From contig NZ_JAZDRJ010000002.1 in NCBI RefSeq assembly GCF_047501535.1, positions 186,001 to 250,000 on the forward strand: DNA of 64,000 nt, in the 5' to 3' direction. The notes under the pieces were generated by a model, which saw only the letters and a program-made list of their open reading frames with translations, had not been told where the DNA came from and searched no databases. Below are positions 1-7,293 of the stretch, piece by piece (the stretch's first letter is position 1; every line of letters begins with the position of its first letter). The position numbers were made by a program, and so were the translations under genes. This DNA comes from Yanghanlia sp047501535 (GTDB taxonomy: Bacteria > Pseudomonadota > Gammaproteobacteria > Burkholderiales > Burkholderiaceae_B).

Positions 1-934
1 TACCCGCCAGCTTTTTCGTCCGTTCGCTGTCGCTTAACGTGGTATCGGCCTGCACCTGGCTACGCGTCTTGAACAGTTCCAACTGACGAATGGGCAGTAG
101 CTGGTCGTTATCAGACTCGCGGAATTTGCCCCATTGCAGGCCGTTCAAAACAGCCAGCTCTTCTGGGGTATCGCCGTATTCAGTGAAGAAAGCGTGGATT
201 TTTTGCTTAGTGCTTTCCGGCAGGTTGGCACGCCACACAATGGGGTCGGCCGGAATCAGGGGCGACTTCCAAATGATTTTGAGTTCTTTTGCCTTGTCAG
301 GGTTGGTGATTTCCAGACGCTCCAGGCCTTCTGTATTGAAGGTGGCAACATCCACCTGCTTGTTCGCTACGCTCAACGCATTGACCTCATGGCTGGCGTT
401 CAACGTGCGCTTGAAAATGTCGCGCGGCTCGACCTTGTTCTGCGCAAACACGTAGTAGCCGGGCACCAAAAAGCCCGACGTGGAATTGGGGTCGCCATTG
501 CCAAAGGTCAGATCCTTGGCGTTCTGCAACATGTCCTCCACCGAGTTGATGGGGCTGTCTTTATGGGCAATCAGCAAGCTCCAGTAGCCGGGGCTGCCAT
601 CGGCCGCCACGGTCTGCATGAAGACCTCTCCGCCTGCGCGATCCACTGCTTCCATGGCGGATTTATTTCCATACCAGGCCAAATCCACTTTGTCGAAACG
701 CATGCCCTGCACAATGCCTGCGTAATCCGGTGCGAAGAACGCATTGATCTTCATGCCCGTCTTCTGGCTCATTGCGTCCAGAAACGGGTCCCATTGAGCT
801 TTCAGGTTCTGCGACGATTCAGTCGAGATAATGCCGAAGTTCAGCTCTTTCAGATCCTGCGCCTGAGCGGCGCCCGCCCACGCCAGGCCGGCGACTGCGG
901 TGCTCAAAATCAGCTTGCGCATGCTTTTAATCAT
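1..934 (-). CDS. phnD: Phosphonate ABC transporter, periplasmic substrate-binding protein PhnD (3' end off the window)
   Basis: This is the periplasmic receptor that captures phosphonates and hands them to the PhnCE importer. The minus strand reads open from here to the window edge. It encodes a signal peptide (RKLILSTAVAGLAWAGAAQA), then the PhnD hallmarks NFGIISTES, FFAPDYAGIVQGMRFDKVD, YGNKSAMEAVDRA and GNGDPNSTSGFLVPGYY. About 311 codons are visible against roughly 338 in E. coli PhnD, so only the last 25-30 residues should be missing. An ATG at 940 lies almost on the AGGAG; the ATG at 934 has better spacing and is preferred. It follows phnC by 78 bp on the same strand, and phnE would be expected next, outside the window. 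The family call rests on several long conserved blocks and is firm. Confidence 0.95.
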   Translation of the reverse strand, partial: MIKSMRKLILSTAVAGLAWAGAAQAQDLKELNFGIISTESSQNLKAQWDPFLDAMSQKTGMKINAFFAPDYAGIVQGMRFDKVDLAWYGNKSAMEAVDRAGGEVFMQTVAADGSPGYWSLLIAHKDSPINSVEDMLQNAKDLTFGNGDPNSTSGFLVPGYYVFAQNKVEPRDIFKRTLNASHEVNALSVANKQVDVATFNTEGLERLEITNPDKAKELKIIWKSPLIPADPIVWRANLPESTKQKIHAFFTEYGDTPEELAVLNGLQWGKFRESDNDQLLPIRQLELFKTRSQVQADTTLSDSERTKKLAG

Positions 935-1012
935 TTCCATACTCCTGGTGGTCGAAGACCCACTTGTCTAGACAACTTGATGTAAAGGGAAGCCCGCCCC
1001 GCTTCGCACGGT

Positions 1013-1849
1013 TCAGGCGGCTGCTAAGGAAACAGGGGCCAAACCCAGCGGCTGCCGGCGGCCTGATTCGGGGAACAACAGAGAACCGTCGAGGTCGCCG
1101 TCGTACAGGTCATTGAGAAAACTGCCGCTCAGCGCTTGCACAGAGCCATCGAAGTGGATACGGCCCGACTTCAGCGCCACTACACGGCGGCAATAGCGCG
1201 TGGCGTAATCCACTTGATGTAAGGTGACAACCACGGTTTTCCCGTCGGTTTCGTTGATATCGGCCAAGGTGTCCATGACCTTGCGAGCGGATTCCGGGTC
1301 CAGCGACGCAATTGGCTCATCGGCCAAAATGACTTCGGCTTCTTGGGTCAGGGCACGAGCAATCGCCACCCGCTGCTGCTGCCCGCCCGATAAAGTGGAA
1401 GCCCGCTGATGCGCTAACCCCGCCAGCCCGACGCGCTCCAGCGACGCCATGGCCAGTTCTTTTTCCTGCGCATTAAACAGGCCCAGGGAACCGCGCCACT
1501 GCGGCATGCGCCCTAATCTGCCGATCAAAACATTGGTGAGCACACTGAGGCGGCCCACCAAATTGAACTGCTGGAAGATGTAGCCAATATCGGTGCGCGC
1601 ACCGCGCACCTGCTTGCTCAAGCGGCCCGCGGCTTGCACATCGCGGCCCAACACCTGGATATAGCCCGCCGCTTTGCGGTCACCGCAAGCCAGGCCGGAC
1701 AGATGACGCATTAGGGTGGATTTACCTGAACCTGAGGCGCCAATCAGTGCCACCATCTCACCCGGCTGAATATCCAGCCCGAGGTCAAACAACACTTGCT
1801 TGCCGCCAAAGCTCTTGCTCAAGCCTTCAACACGTATCGCGGATTTCAT
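1013..1849 (-). CDS. phnC: Phosphonate ABC transporter ATP-binding protein PhnC
   Basis: This is the cytoplasmic ATPase that powers phosphonate (or phosphite) import with PhnD and PhnE. Of the 278 residues, Walker A GASGSGKST is at about 37-45, the Q-loop IFQQFNLVGRLSVLTNVL at about 91-108, the signature LSGGQQQRVAIARAL at about 153-167, and Walker B VILADEPIASLDP at 173-185. The NLVGRLSVLTNVLIGRLG stretch after the Q-loop is typical of PhnC rather than of other importers. The open frame extends to a TTG at 1864. The ATG at 1849, preceded by GGAAG at 8 nt, gives the usual MKSAIRVEGL start. It is the first gene of the visible operon. No phosphonate lyase genes are in the window, so whether the substrate is used for phosphorus cannot be judged. 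Confidence 0.95.
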   Translation of the reverse strand: MKSAIRVEGLSKSFGGKQVLFDLGLDIQPGEMVALIGASGSGKSTLMRHLSGLACGDRKAAGYIQVLGRDVQAAGRLSKQVRGARTDIGYIFQQFNLVGRLSVLTNVLIGRLGRMPQWRGSLGLFNAQEKELAMASLERVGLAGLAHQRASTLSGGQQQRVAIARALTQEAEVILADEPIASLDPESARKVMDTLADINETDGKTVVVTLHQVDYATRYCRRVVALKSGRIHFDGSVQALSGSFLNDLYDGDLDGSLLFPESGRRQPLGLAPVSLAAA

Positions 1850-1869
1850 GTGCGTGTCTTCCAAAAACC

Positions 1870-1883
1870 GGCGAACTTTCGCC
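1870..1883. promoter_or_regulatory. Short palindrome upstream of phnC
   Basis: GGCGAA-CT-TTCGCC is a perfect inverted repeat lying 20-35 bp upstream of the phnC ATG. It could be an operator or an RNA hairpin in the leader. I could not find a convincing Pho box (two CTGTCAT-type direct repeats) in this 190-bp region, so control by PhoB is not supported by what I can see. Confidence 0.3.
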
Positions 1884-1953
1884 TGACACGCAGAATGTTA
1901 GAAACCCAGCATGACCATTCCGTTAATTGATTGTGACGTTTTTATGAATGGAA

Positions 1954-1980
1954 CAAAAAAAACCCGCACAAACGTGCGGG
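1954..1980 (-). terminator. Rho-independent terminator of the first Bug/TctC gene
   Basis: Read on the minus strand, CCCGCAC, a 4-nt loop and GTGCGGG are followed directly by a run of Ts. It lies about 65 bp past the stop of the binding-protein gene at 2044 and separates it from phnC. Confidence 0.85.
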
Positions 1981-2043
1981 CCAAGGAGTGAGCGGAAGGC
2001 GCTGTGTGCGCCTTACTGACGAAAAAATCAGACTGCGGTGAAT

Positions 2044-3039
2044 CTACTGCGCCTCGATGCCGGCATCGACGGCGCGTTGCGTCCAGACATCACGCTGTTG
2101 CAACGTAAACTCTTGGTGTTCTGCCACCGTGTTGGGGGCCAGCTTCATACCCAGAGACTGGAAGCGCTCAGCCACCGTCGGGTCTTTCAGAACCTCGGTA
2201 ATTTCTGTGTTCAAGCGCTCAACCACAGCATCGGGCGTACCCGCCGGCGCTGCCAAGCCCACCCACACAACGAGGTCGAACTTATAGCCCAGCTCCTGCA
2301 TGGTGGGGACATCAGGAAACACGGAGGAGCGCTCTTGATCGGTAAACGCCAGTGCTCGCAGCTGTTTATTCTGGATAAGCTGTGTAATGACAGACAAGTC
2401 GGCAAATAAGTAATCCACATGCCCGCCCAGCAAGTCGGTGACTGCCTGTGGTTGGCTCTTGTACGGCACGCCGTTGGCATCAGCGCCCGAAATCTTGTTG
2501 AACGTGGCGCCGGCAATCTGGCTGGTGGACGAACCGTAAGCGTAGTTCAAAGGCTCGCTTTGGGAGGCTTTGATTAACGCTTCCGCCGTTTGGTAAGGCG
2601 AGTCTGCACGGACGACCAGCATCATGGGAATCGTGACCGCACGAATTACATGTTTGAAGTCTGCGGTGGGATCGAAGGGCAACTTACGGAACAATGCCGG
2701 TGTGGCCGAATGGGTTGAGCTGCTCGTCAGCACCAGGGTGTACCCATCGGGCTTGGCTCGACCGACAGACGCGGCCCCAATCGTGCCCGAAGCGCCTGGT
2801 TTGTTTTCAATCACGACCGGCGCATCCAGACGCGGGCTCAGTTTCTCCGAAATGATGCGGGCGGTGGTGTCCGAGGCACTGCCGGGCGAATAGGGCACTA
2901 CGATGGTGATCGGTTGATTCGGATAGCTGTCTTCAGCGTGGGCGGGGCCGGCGAATGTCGCCATAGACAACGCCACAGCGGCCGCACTCCCCCCAGCAGT
3001 AAACAATCGACGCAAAAAATGATCTAGGGGCTGAAACAT
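2044..3039 (-). CDS. Bug/TctC-family tripartite tricarboxylate transporter substrate-binding protein (1)
   Basis: This is a periplasmic solute receptor of the Bug family (TctC), which binds small carboxylates. It has 331 residues, with a signal peptide ending near AHA at 33-35. The family opening YPNQPITIVVPYSPGSASD follows, then VIENKPGASGTIGAASVGRAKPDGYTL and the VPYKSQPQAVTDLLGGHVDYLF block. The start is fixed by GGAGA about 8 nt upstream of the ATG. No TctA or TctB membrane subunits are nearby, which is usual for expanded Bug families in Alcaligenaceae, where many receptors are orphans. It is the last gene of the minus-strand arm of a CoA-catabolic island, with its own likely promoter in 3040-3136. 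The ligand is unknown but is plausibly the acid that the island degrades. Confidence 0.9.
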   Translation of the reverse strand: MFQPLDHFLRRLFTAGGSAAAVALSMATFAGPAHAEDSYPNQPITIVVPYSPGSASDTTARIISEKLSPRLDAPVVIENKPGASGTIGAASVGRAKPDGYTLVLTSSSTHSATPALFRKLPFDPTADFKHVIRAVTIPMMLVVRADSPYQTAEALIKASQSEPLNYAYGSSTSQIAGATFNKISGADANGVPYKSQPQAVTDLLGGHVDYLFADLSVITQLIQNKQLRALAFTDQERSSVFPDVPTMQELGYKFDLVVWVGLAAPAGTPDAVVERLNTEITEVLKDPTVAERFQSLGMKLAPNTVAEHQEFTLQQRDVWTQRAVDAGIEAQ

Positions 3040-3073
3040 AACTCGTCTCCATTAAGGGCCTTGCGGCCTGTCT

Positions 3074-3092
3074 TCATACACAGCGTGTATGA
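3074..3092. promoter_or_regulatory. 19-bp perfect palindrome, candidate operator
   Basis: TCATACAC-AGC-GTGTATGA is a perfect 8-3-8 inverted repeat, 35-53 bp upstream of the binding-protein ATG at 3039. This size and symmetry are typical of a site for a dimeric repressor such as those of the IclR or GntR families. The only such regulators visible nearby are the LysR at 3137 and the IclR at 7294. Function is inferred from position and symmetry alone. Confidence 0.5.
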
Positions 3093-3110
3093 TCCCCTGT
3101 TGCGCTTATT

Positions 3111-3145
3111 ACAACAAGCGACTAATTTTCATAGACTCATTCCAT
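3111..3145 (-). promoter_or_regulatory. Conserved regulatory block, copy 1 (upstream of Bug gene 1)
   Basis: The plus strand ACAACAAGCGACTAATTTTC and the following ATAGACTCATTCC match 6082-6116 at about 26 of 33 positions, including ACAACAA, TTTTCATA and ATTCC. It lies about 72 bp upstream of the Bug ATG and runs over the stop codon of the LysR gene. The partner copy lies about 59 bp upstream of the enoyl-CoA hydratase ATG in the same orientation. A shared site for the neighbouring LysR regulator is the simplest reading. Confidence 0.6.
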
Positions 3146-4063
3146 TTTCAGATCAATCTCACGGCTTTGCCGCTTGTGCAGATAGGCTTCCATTCTGTCC
3201 AGAAACTCGGCAGCGGCCAACGAAAGGCGCGCATTGTGTCGCTGAATCAACCAGAGCTCATGCCCATGGTTGCGGGCCCCTTCGATATCCAGCACACGTA
3301 AGCCTAGCTGTCGGGCGAGCCCACATACATAACCGGGTACTACGGTGACGCCCAGACCGAGGCCAACCAGCCGCAGCGCCGAGACCAGCATTCCGACCTC
3401 CACCCGGCAGCGGAGTTGCAGGTTCATTTTTTCCGCCACTTTATCGAGGCTGCGACGCACACTGTAGACATTACGCAGCATGATGTGATCGCAGGCCGCC
3501 ACATCTTTCCAGGTCACGGATTCACGCTGCACCAGGGGATGATTTTCTGCACACACCACATGCATGGTATCGCGGTAAATCTTGCGCATGGCCAGCGCCT
3601 CCTGCGGTGGCTCGGTGGAGACAATCCCTAAATCCGCGTGCCCATGACGCACCGATTCAAGCGTTTCGTCTGTGTTCAACTCAAACAGGTCGAGTTGTAC
3701 GCTGGGGTATGCGAGGTGGTAATCGGCTACGACCTCACCCAACAGCCCCACCATCATCATGGGCGAAGTCGCCACCCCCACCCGGCCCCTTTCCAACGAG
3801 CGCAACCCTTGCATGCTGCGCTCCGCCGCACGCACGGTTCCCAGAATTTCCTGAGCGTAAGCATAGAAATCTGCGGCGCCGTCGCAGGGGGTGACGCTAC
3901 GAGTAGAGCGCTCGAACAACGGCTGGCCCACTTCGGCCTCCAGCTCCGCGCATAATTTGCTCACCGCCGATTGGGTGATGAATGTGGCGCGCGCAGCCGC
4001 AGTGAAACTACGCAGCTCATATAGCGCGCAGAACACACGTAATTGTTTAAGAGTGATGTTCAT
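3137..4063 (-). CDS. LysR-family transcriptional regulator
   Basis: This is a DNA-binding regulator of 308 residues. The N-terminal winged helix-turn-helix opens MNITLKQLRVFCALYELRSF, continues with AAARATFITQSAVSKLCAELEAEVG and ends in the usual PLFERSTRSVTPCDGA. The rest is a substrate-binding-fold sensor domain. A TTG two codons upstream is possible, but the ATG at 4063 gives the family's usual start. It sits between the CoA-transferase gene and Bug gene 1 on the same strand, so it is probably the local regulator of the island and may be co-transcribed with it. The co-inducer is unknown. A stable hairpin abuts its start codon (4065-4090), and its 3' end overlaps the conserved operator-like block at 3111-3145. 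Confidence 0.93.
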   Translation of the reverse strand: MNITLKQLRVFCALYELRSFTAAARATFITQSAVSKLCAELEAEVGQPLFERSTRSVTPCDGAADFYAYAQEILGTVRAAERSMQGLRSLERGRVGVATSPMMMVGLLGEVVADYHLAYPSVQLDLFELNTDETLESVRHGHADLGIVSTEPPQEALAMRKIYRDTMHVVCAENHPLVQRESVTWKDVAACDHIMLRNVYSVRRSLDKVAEKMNLQLRCRVEVGMLVSALRLVGLGLGVTVVPGYVCGLARQLGLRVLDIEGARNHGHELWLIQRHNARLSLAAAEFLDRMEAYLHKRQSREIDLKME

Positions 4064-4064
4064 G

Positions 4065-4090
4065 GTCAAGGCTGTGCCCCCAGCCTTGAC
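4065..4090 (-). promoter_or_regulatory. Hairpin immediately upstream of the LysR start codon
   Basis: GTCAAGGCT, an 8-nt loop and AGCCTTGAC form a perfect 9-bp stem that ends one nucleotide before the LysR ATG (minus strand). There is no T-run, so it is a poor intrinsic terminator. The G-rich loop (GGGGGC) is the only Shine-Dalgarno-like sequence. It could damp LysR translation or act as a processing or attenuation site after the CoA-transferase gene. Confidence 0.45.
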
Positions 4091-4104
4091 ACGGCAAGGC
4101 CGGA

Positions 4105-5229
4105 CTAAATCAAGTCGTGGTCGGCATTCTGGCGCGGCGCCAGATTGCGGATCTCTCCGGGTGTGCGCGAAAAACGCAGCGGAATCGAGGGTACCACTAC
4201 CGTGCCCTCGGTGGGATGCTCCATCTGCTGAAAGAAACCGGTCTGTTTAAGGTGTGGGTCCTCAAACAAGTCTTCCAATGTATTCACCCGGGAATGCGGA
4301 ATATCGGCTTCTGCAAGCATGGATAACCAACGCTCGGTGCTGAATTCCACAACGATATCGGCCAGATCCTGGTAGAGCGCGTCGAAATTCTGTGCACGCG
4401 ACACGGCGCTTACGTAACGGGGATCGGCGGCAAGATCGTCGCGCCCCGCCAAAGTGAAGAAACGCTGCCATTGCGCATCGGTATACGGCAATAGCGCAAT
4501 ATAACCGTCGCTTGTACGGTACGGCCGCCGCTGCGGTGAGAGCACGCGGCTGTAGCCCATTGGCCCCAGAGGCGGCACGTAAGTGTGGCCGCTCAAGTGC
4601 TCGATCAAGGTAAAAGCCACCAGGGTTTCGAACATGGGCACTTCGATTGACTGCCCCAAGCCGGAACGCTCGCGCTCGTAGAGCGCCATGGAAATAGCTG
4701 AGGTCAAGCTCAACCCTGCCACTTTATCCGCCACAATAGTGTTCACATACGCTGGCCCGCCCTGATTGCGGCCTTGTAAATCGGCCAATCCACTCAAAGC
4801 CTGAATGATGTCGTCGAAAGCCGGGTTACCCGCATAAGGGCCGTCTTGGCCAAACCCTACCGCCGAGCAGTGAATCAGGCGCGGGCTGCGCTCGCACAAA
4901 GTCACAGGGTCGAGGCCCAGACGTTTTAAAGCGGCAGGCCGAACATTCGACACGAACACATCGGCCTCGTCGATGAGCTGCAGAAGTTTTTCCCTGTCCT
5001 CCGGCTGTTTGGCATCCAGCGTTACGCTACGTTTGTTGCGATTCAGATTGAGATAAGCAGGGCCCATCCCAGGGCTGGCCGCAGGCGCCGTGGTGCGAAA
5101 CACATCGCCTTCCGGTGCTTCGACTTTAAGGATTTCAGCCCCCATGTCTCCCAGAATTTGCGTCGCATACGGCCCCATGCCGACCGATGTCATATCGACG
5201 ACACGAACCCCCTGCAATGGGCCTGCCAT
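4105..5229 (-). CDS. CaiB/BaiF (family III) CoA-transferase
   Basis: It moves CoA between carboxylic acids and so would activate the island's substrate without ATP. The 374 residues start MAGPLQGVRVVDMTSVGMGPY. They carry the family blocks GDMGAEILKVEAP, NLNRNKRSVTLD, DVFVSNVRPAALKRLGLD and PRLIHCSAVGFGQDGPY. An Asp at about 168 in VADKVAG matches the catalytic Asp that forms the acyl anhydride in formyl-CoA transferase. It is slightly shorter than the common 390-430 residues. Its ATG shares one base with the stop codon of the upstream hydratase gene (TAATG), so the two are translationally coupled. The CoA donor and acceptor cannot be told from sequence. Confidence 0.9.
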   Translation of the reverse strand: MAGPLQGVRVVDMTSVGMGPYATQILGDMGAEILKVEAPEGDVFRTTAPAASPGMGPAYLNLNRNKRSVTLDAKQPEDREKLLQLIDEADVFVSNVRPAALKRLGLDPVTLCERSPRLIHCSAVGFGQDGPYAGNPAFDDIIQALSGLADLQGRNQGGPAYVNTIVADKVAGLSLTSAISMALYERERSGLGQSIEVPMFETLVAFTLIEHLSGHTYVPPLGPMGYSRVLSPQRRPYRTSDGYIALLPYTDAQWQRFFTLAGRDDLAADPRYVSAVSRAQNFDALYQDLADIVVEFSTERWLSMLAEADIPHSRVNTLEDLFEDPHLKQTGFFQQMEHPTEGTVVVPSIPLRFSRTPGEIRNLAPRQNADHDLI

Positions 5230-6023
5230 TACTGCGCCCCCTTGTTCTTTTTACGCTCTACAAAAGGCGCCATATAGCGGCGGGGCTCGTCTGTGGTGAA
5301 GGCTTCCCCGAAAGCGGCTACGCTGCGGTCCAGACCGGCTTCAATCGACGACTCGCTCCAATAACGCATCAGCGCCTTTTGCGACCGAACCGCGCGCGGG
5401 CCGCTGGCCACGATCGGCTCGATGGTGCGCTCGACCAACGCATCGAGCTCCCCCACCTTGCAGGTGAACTGCAAAACGCCCCAACGCAAGGCTTGCTCGG
5501 CATCGATGGTTTCGCCGGTCAGCAACAACCAATTTGTCGCTCCCGGCCCGATCTGGCTGGGTAGCAGCAATGCATGAATCACGGAAGGGATGCCCACCCG
5601 CACTTCCGGCATACCAAACACGGCATCCTCGGAGCCCAGCCGTACATCGCAAGCCGCCGCCAGCTCCATACCTGCCCCGAGACAGAAACCAGGGATCCGC
5701 GCGATGGTCGGGACGGGGATCGCGGCGACGGCGTCGCAGAGGTCCCGCAAACGCGTAATGAATTCTCGTGCGCCTTGGGGATCCAGCTCGGCCATTTCGT
5801 AAATATTGGCGCCACCGATAAACGCCCGTTCACCCGTGCCACGAATCACGACCGCCCTTGCATCGTCTTGCGCAGAAATCCAGTGGATCGCTTCAATCAA
5901 ACTCAGCGTCACCGTGGAGGCCAGGATGTTCAAGCTTTTGGCATCATGAATCTGCAAGGTATAAACGCCCCGCTCATCGCGAGTCACCAATGCATGGGCG
6001 AACGAAGGAATGGACTCTGACAT
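5229..6023 (-). CDS. Enoyl-CoA hydratase/isomerase family protein
   Basis: This is a crotonase-fold enzyme of 264 residues that would hydrate the 2-enoyl-CoA made by the island's acyl-CoA dehydrogenases. The oxyanion-hole segment is AFIGGANIYEM at about 68-78. The second loop is PGFCLGAGMELAAACD. Two glutamates (about E120 in GAGME and E140 in GMPEVRVGIPS) match the catalytic pair of true hydratases. The start has AGGAG 8-9 nt upstream. It is the first gene of the minus-strand operon, opposite the second Bug gene across a 265-bp divergent promoter region. Isomerase or lyase activity is possible, since crotonase specificity is hard to predict. Confidence 0.9.
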   Translation of the reverse strand: MSESIPSFAHALVTRDERGVYTLQIHDAKSLNILASTVTLSLIEAIHWISAQDDARAVVIRGTGERAFIGGANIYEMAELDPQGAREFITRLRDLCDAVAAIPVPTIARIPGFCLGAGMELAAACDVRLGSEDAVFGMPEVRVGIPSVIHALLLPSQIGPGATNWLLLTGETIDAEQALRWGVLQFTCKVGELDALVERTIEPIVASGPRAVRSQKALMRYWSESSIEAGLDRSVAAFGEAFTTDEPRRYMAPFVERKKNKGAQ

Positions 6024-6081
6024 CAGAAACTCCTGTGAATTTTTTCAAATGATGCCCCGATGGTAGGCCGTCATTCCCACA

Positions 6082-6116
6082 ACAACAAACGATTAGTTTT
6101 CATAAATTGATTCCTT
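6082..6116 (-). promoter_or_regulatory. Conserved regulatory block, copy 2 (upstream of the hydratase operon)
   Basis: ACAACAAACGATTAGTTTTC and the following ATAAATTGATTCC are the partner of 3111-3145, in the same orientation and at a similar distance (about 59 bp) from a start codon. The block probably contains the site for the LysR regulator encoded between the two copies, possibly with the minus-strand promoter. Confidence 0.6.
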
Positions 6117-6131
6117 AACGGAATTAATCAA
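6107..6131. promoter_or_regulatory. Nested inverted repeat in the divergent promoter region
   Basis: ATTCC-TTAAC-GGAAT (6110-6124) is a perfect inverted repeat inside an outer TTGATT...AATCAA pair (6107-6131). It overlaps the end of the conserved block at 6082. The copy at 3111 keeps only the left ATTCC half. It fits an operator between the hydratase operon (minus) and Bug gene 2 (plus). Confidence 0.45.
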
Positions 6132-6155
6132 CAGAAAAATTGCGGTATTAAGAAT

Positions 6156-6197
6156 TCACATATGTGATGGAATGAGAACATCATCGTCCTTATGATG
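6156..6197. promoter_or_regulatory. Two further inverted repeats upstream of Bug gene 2
   Basis: TCACATATGTGA (6156-6167) is a perfect 12-bp palindrome. CATCAT-N7-ATGATG (6179-6197) is an inverted repeat just after it. Both lie 90-135 bp upstream of the GTG start of Bug gene 2. They may be sites for the IclR regulator encoded two genes on, or leader structures. No binding can be shown from sequence. Confidence 0.4.
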
Positions 6198-6288
6198 AAT
6201 CGATACGGGCAGGCTTCAGCAGCCTCGATTGGCGGAGCAGCACTTCCCCACCCCTTGGATAAAAAACCTTGTTTTTCAGGAGACAGAC

Positions 6289-7278
6289 GTGTCTTTATTT
6301 ACACGCAGAACATTTATCGCTCTCGCAGCAACGCTCGCCGTTTCATCCGCGTTCCCTGTTTCGGCCAACACACCCGACTGGCCGACCGCACCGATTCGCT
6401 TCATCGTTCCCAGCTCGGCAGGCGGTGGCGCCGATACCGTCGCCAGGCTTCTCGCCCAACACGTTGGCGAATCCCTCAAGCAATCCATTATTGTGGAGAA
6501 TCGCCCGGGCGGCTCGGGGGTGATTGGAAGCAATGCGCTATTGAGTGCGCCGGCTGACGGTTACACATTCCTGCTGGGCTTTACCACCATGTCGCAACTG
6601 CCGGCCACGACATCGACCAAGCTGCCCTACGACCCGAAGGCCGACTTTATCCCCGTGTCTTTGGTTGCGCGATCCACCAACGTGCTCATGAGCAGCCGCA
6701 GCAACATCGACGCAGACTCCGTCGACAGCCTGGTTTCCGCCCTTAAGGCCGACCCCGAGAAGTACAGCTATGGCTCGTATGGGAACGGCTCAACGGGTCA
6801 CTTCCTGGGCGCACAGTTCAACGAAGTGACCAATACGGACGCACAACACGTTCCCTACAAAGGCGCAGCGCCGATGATGGTTGATCTGCTTGGCGGTGTG
6901 GTCAGCTTCGCGTTTCCCGACATCGGCTCGGCATTGCCCCACCTGGAATCAGACCGTGTGCGGGCCTTGGCCGTGACGGGTGAAAAACGCATGGCTTCGC
7001 TGCCCGACATTCCCACTATGCAAGAATTGGGCTATTCCGGCTTCAACCTGGGCGCGTGGTTCGGCCTGTTCGCCGCCAAAGGTGTGCCCGACGCGATTGT
7101 GCAGACCATGGCTAAGGAAGTCGCTGATGCCATCGCGACCCCAGAGGTGAATTCCAAATTAACCGGAATGAACCTGGACCCGGTGGGCAGTAATTCTGAA
7201 TTCTTTACAGAGTTCTACCACCGTGACTTGCAACTGTGGGCGGACTTGGCAGACAAGGCTGATATCCGCACCGATTAA
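6289..7278 (+). CDS. Bug/TctC-family substrate-binding protein (2)
   Basis: This is a second periplasmic carboxylate receptor of the island, 329 residues from a GTG at 6289. That start has CAGGAGA 6 nt upstream and gives a normal signal peptide, SLFTRRTFIALAATLAVSSA, with cleavage near VSA-NT. The longer open frame from an ATG at 6229 would bury the signal and is rejected. The RRTFI pattern resembles a twin-arginine motif, so Tat export is possible, though Bug proteins normally use Sec. Family blocks are TAPIRFIVPSSAGGGADT, VENRPGGSGVIGSNALL, VPYKGAAPMMVDLLGG and DIPTMQELGYSG. It has only the family blocks in common with the Bug protein at 2044, so a recent duplication is unlikely. Confidence 0.9.
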   Translation: MSLFTRRTFIALAATLAVSSAFPVSANTPDWPTAPIRFIVPSSAGGGADTVARLLAQHVGESLKQSIIVENRPGGSGVIGSNALLSAPADGYTFLLGFTTMSQLPATTSTKLPYDPKADFIPVSLVARSTNVLMSSRSNIDADSVDSLVSALKADPEKYSYGSYGNGSTGHFLGAQFNEVTNTDAQHVPYKGAAPMMVDLLGGVVSFAFPDIGSALPHLESDRVRALAVTGEKRMASLPDIPTMQELGYSGFNLGAWFGLFAAKGVPDAIVQTMAKEVADAIATPEVNSKLTGMNLDPVGSNSEFFTEFYHRDLQLWADLADKADIRTD

Positions 7279-7293
7279 ACCCCTAGTGCCATT

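Noticed and set aside
134..985. 283-codon plus-strand open frame
   Set aside because: It is the antisense shadow of phnD, whose minus-strand frame has a signal peptide and long conserved blocks.
1865..2043. Pho box upstream of phnC
   Set aside because: No pair of CTGTCAT-like heptamers at the right spacing could be found.
6156..6167. TCACATATGTGA read as a CRP site
   Set aside because: CRP sites have TGTGA-N6-TCACA order. Here the half-sites are inverted with no spacer, so it is listed only as an unassigned palindrome.
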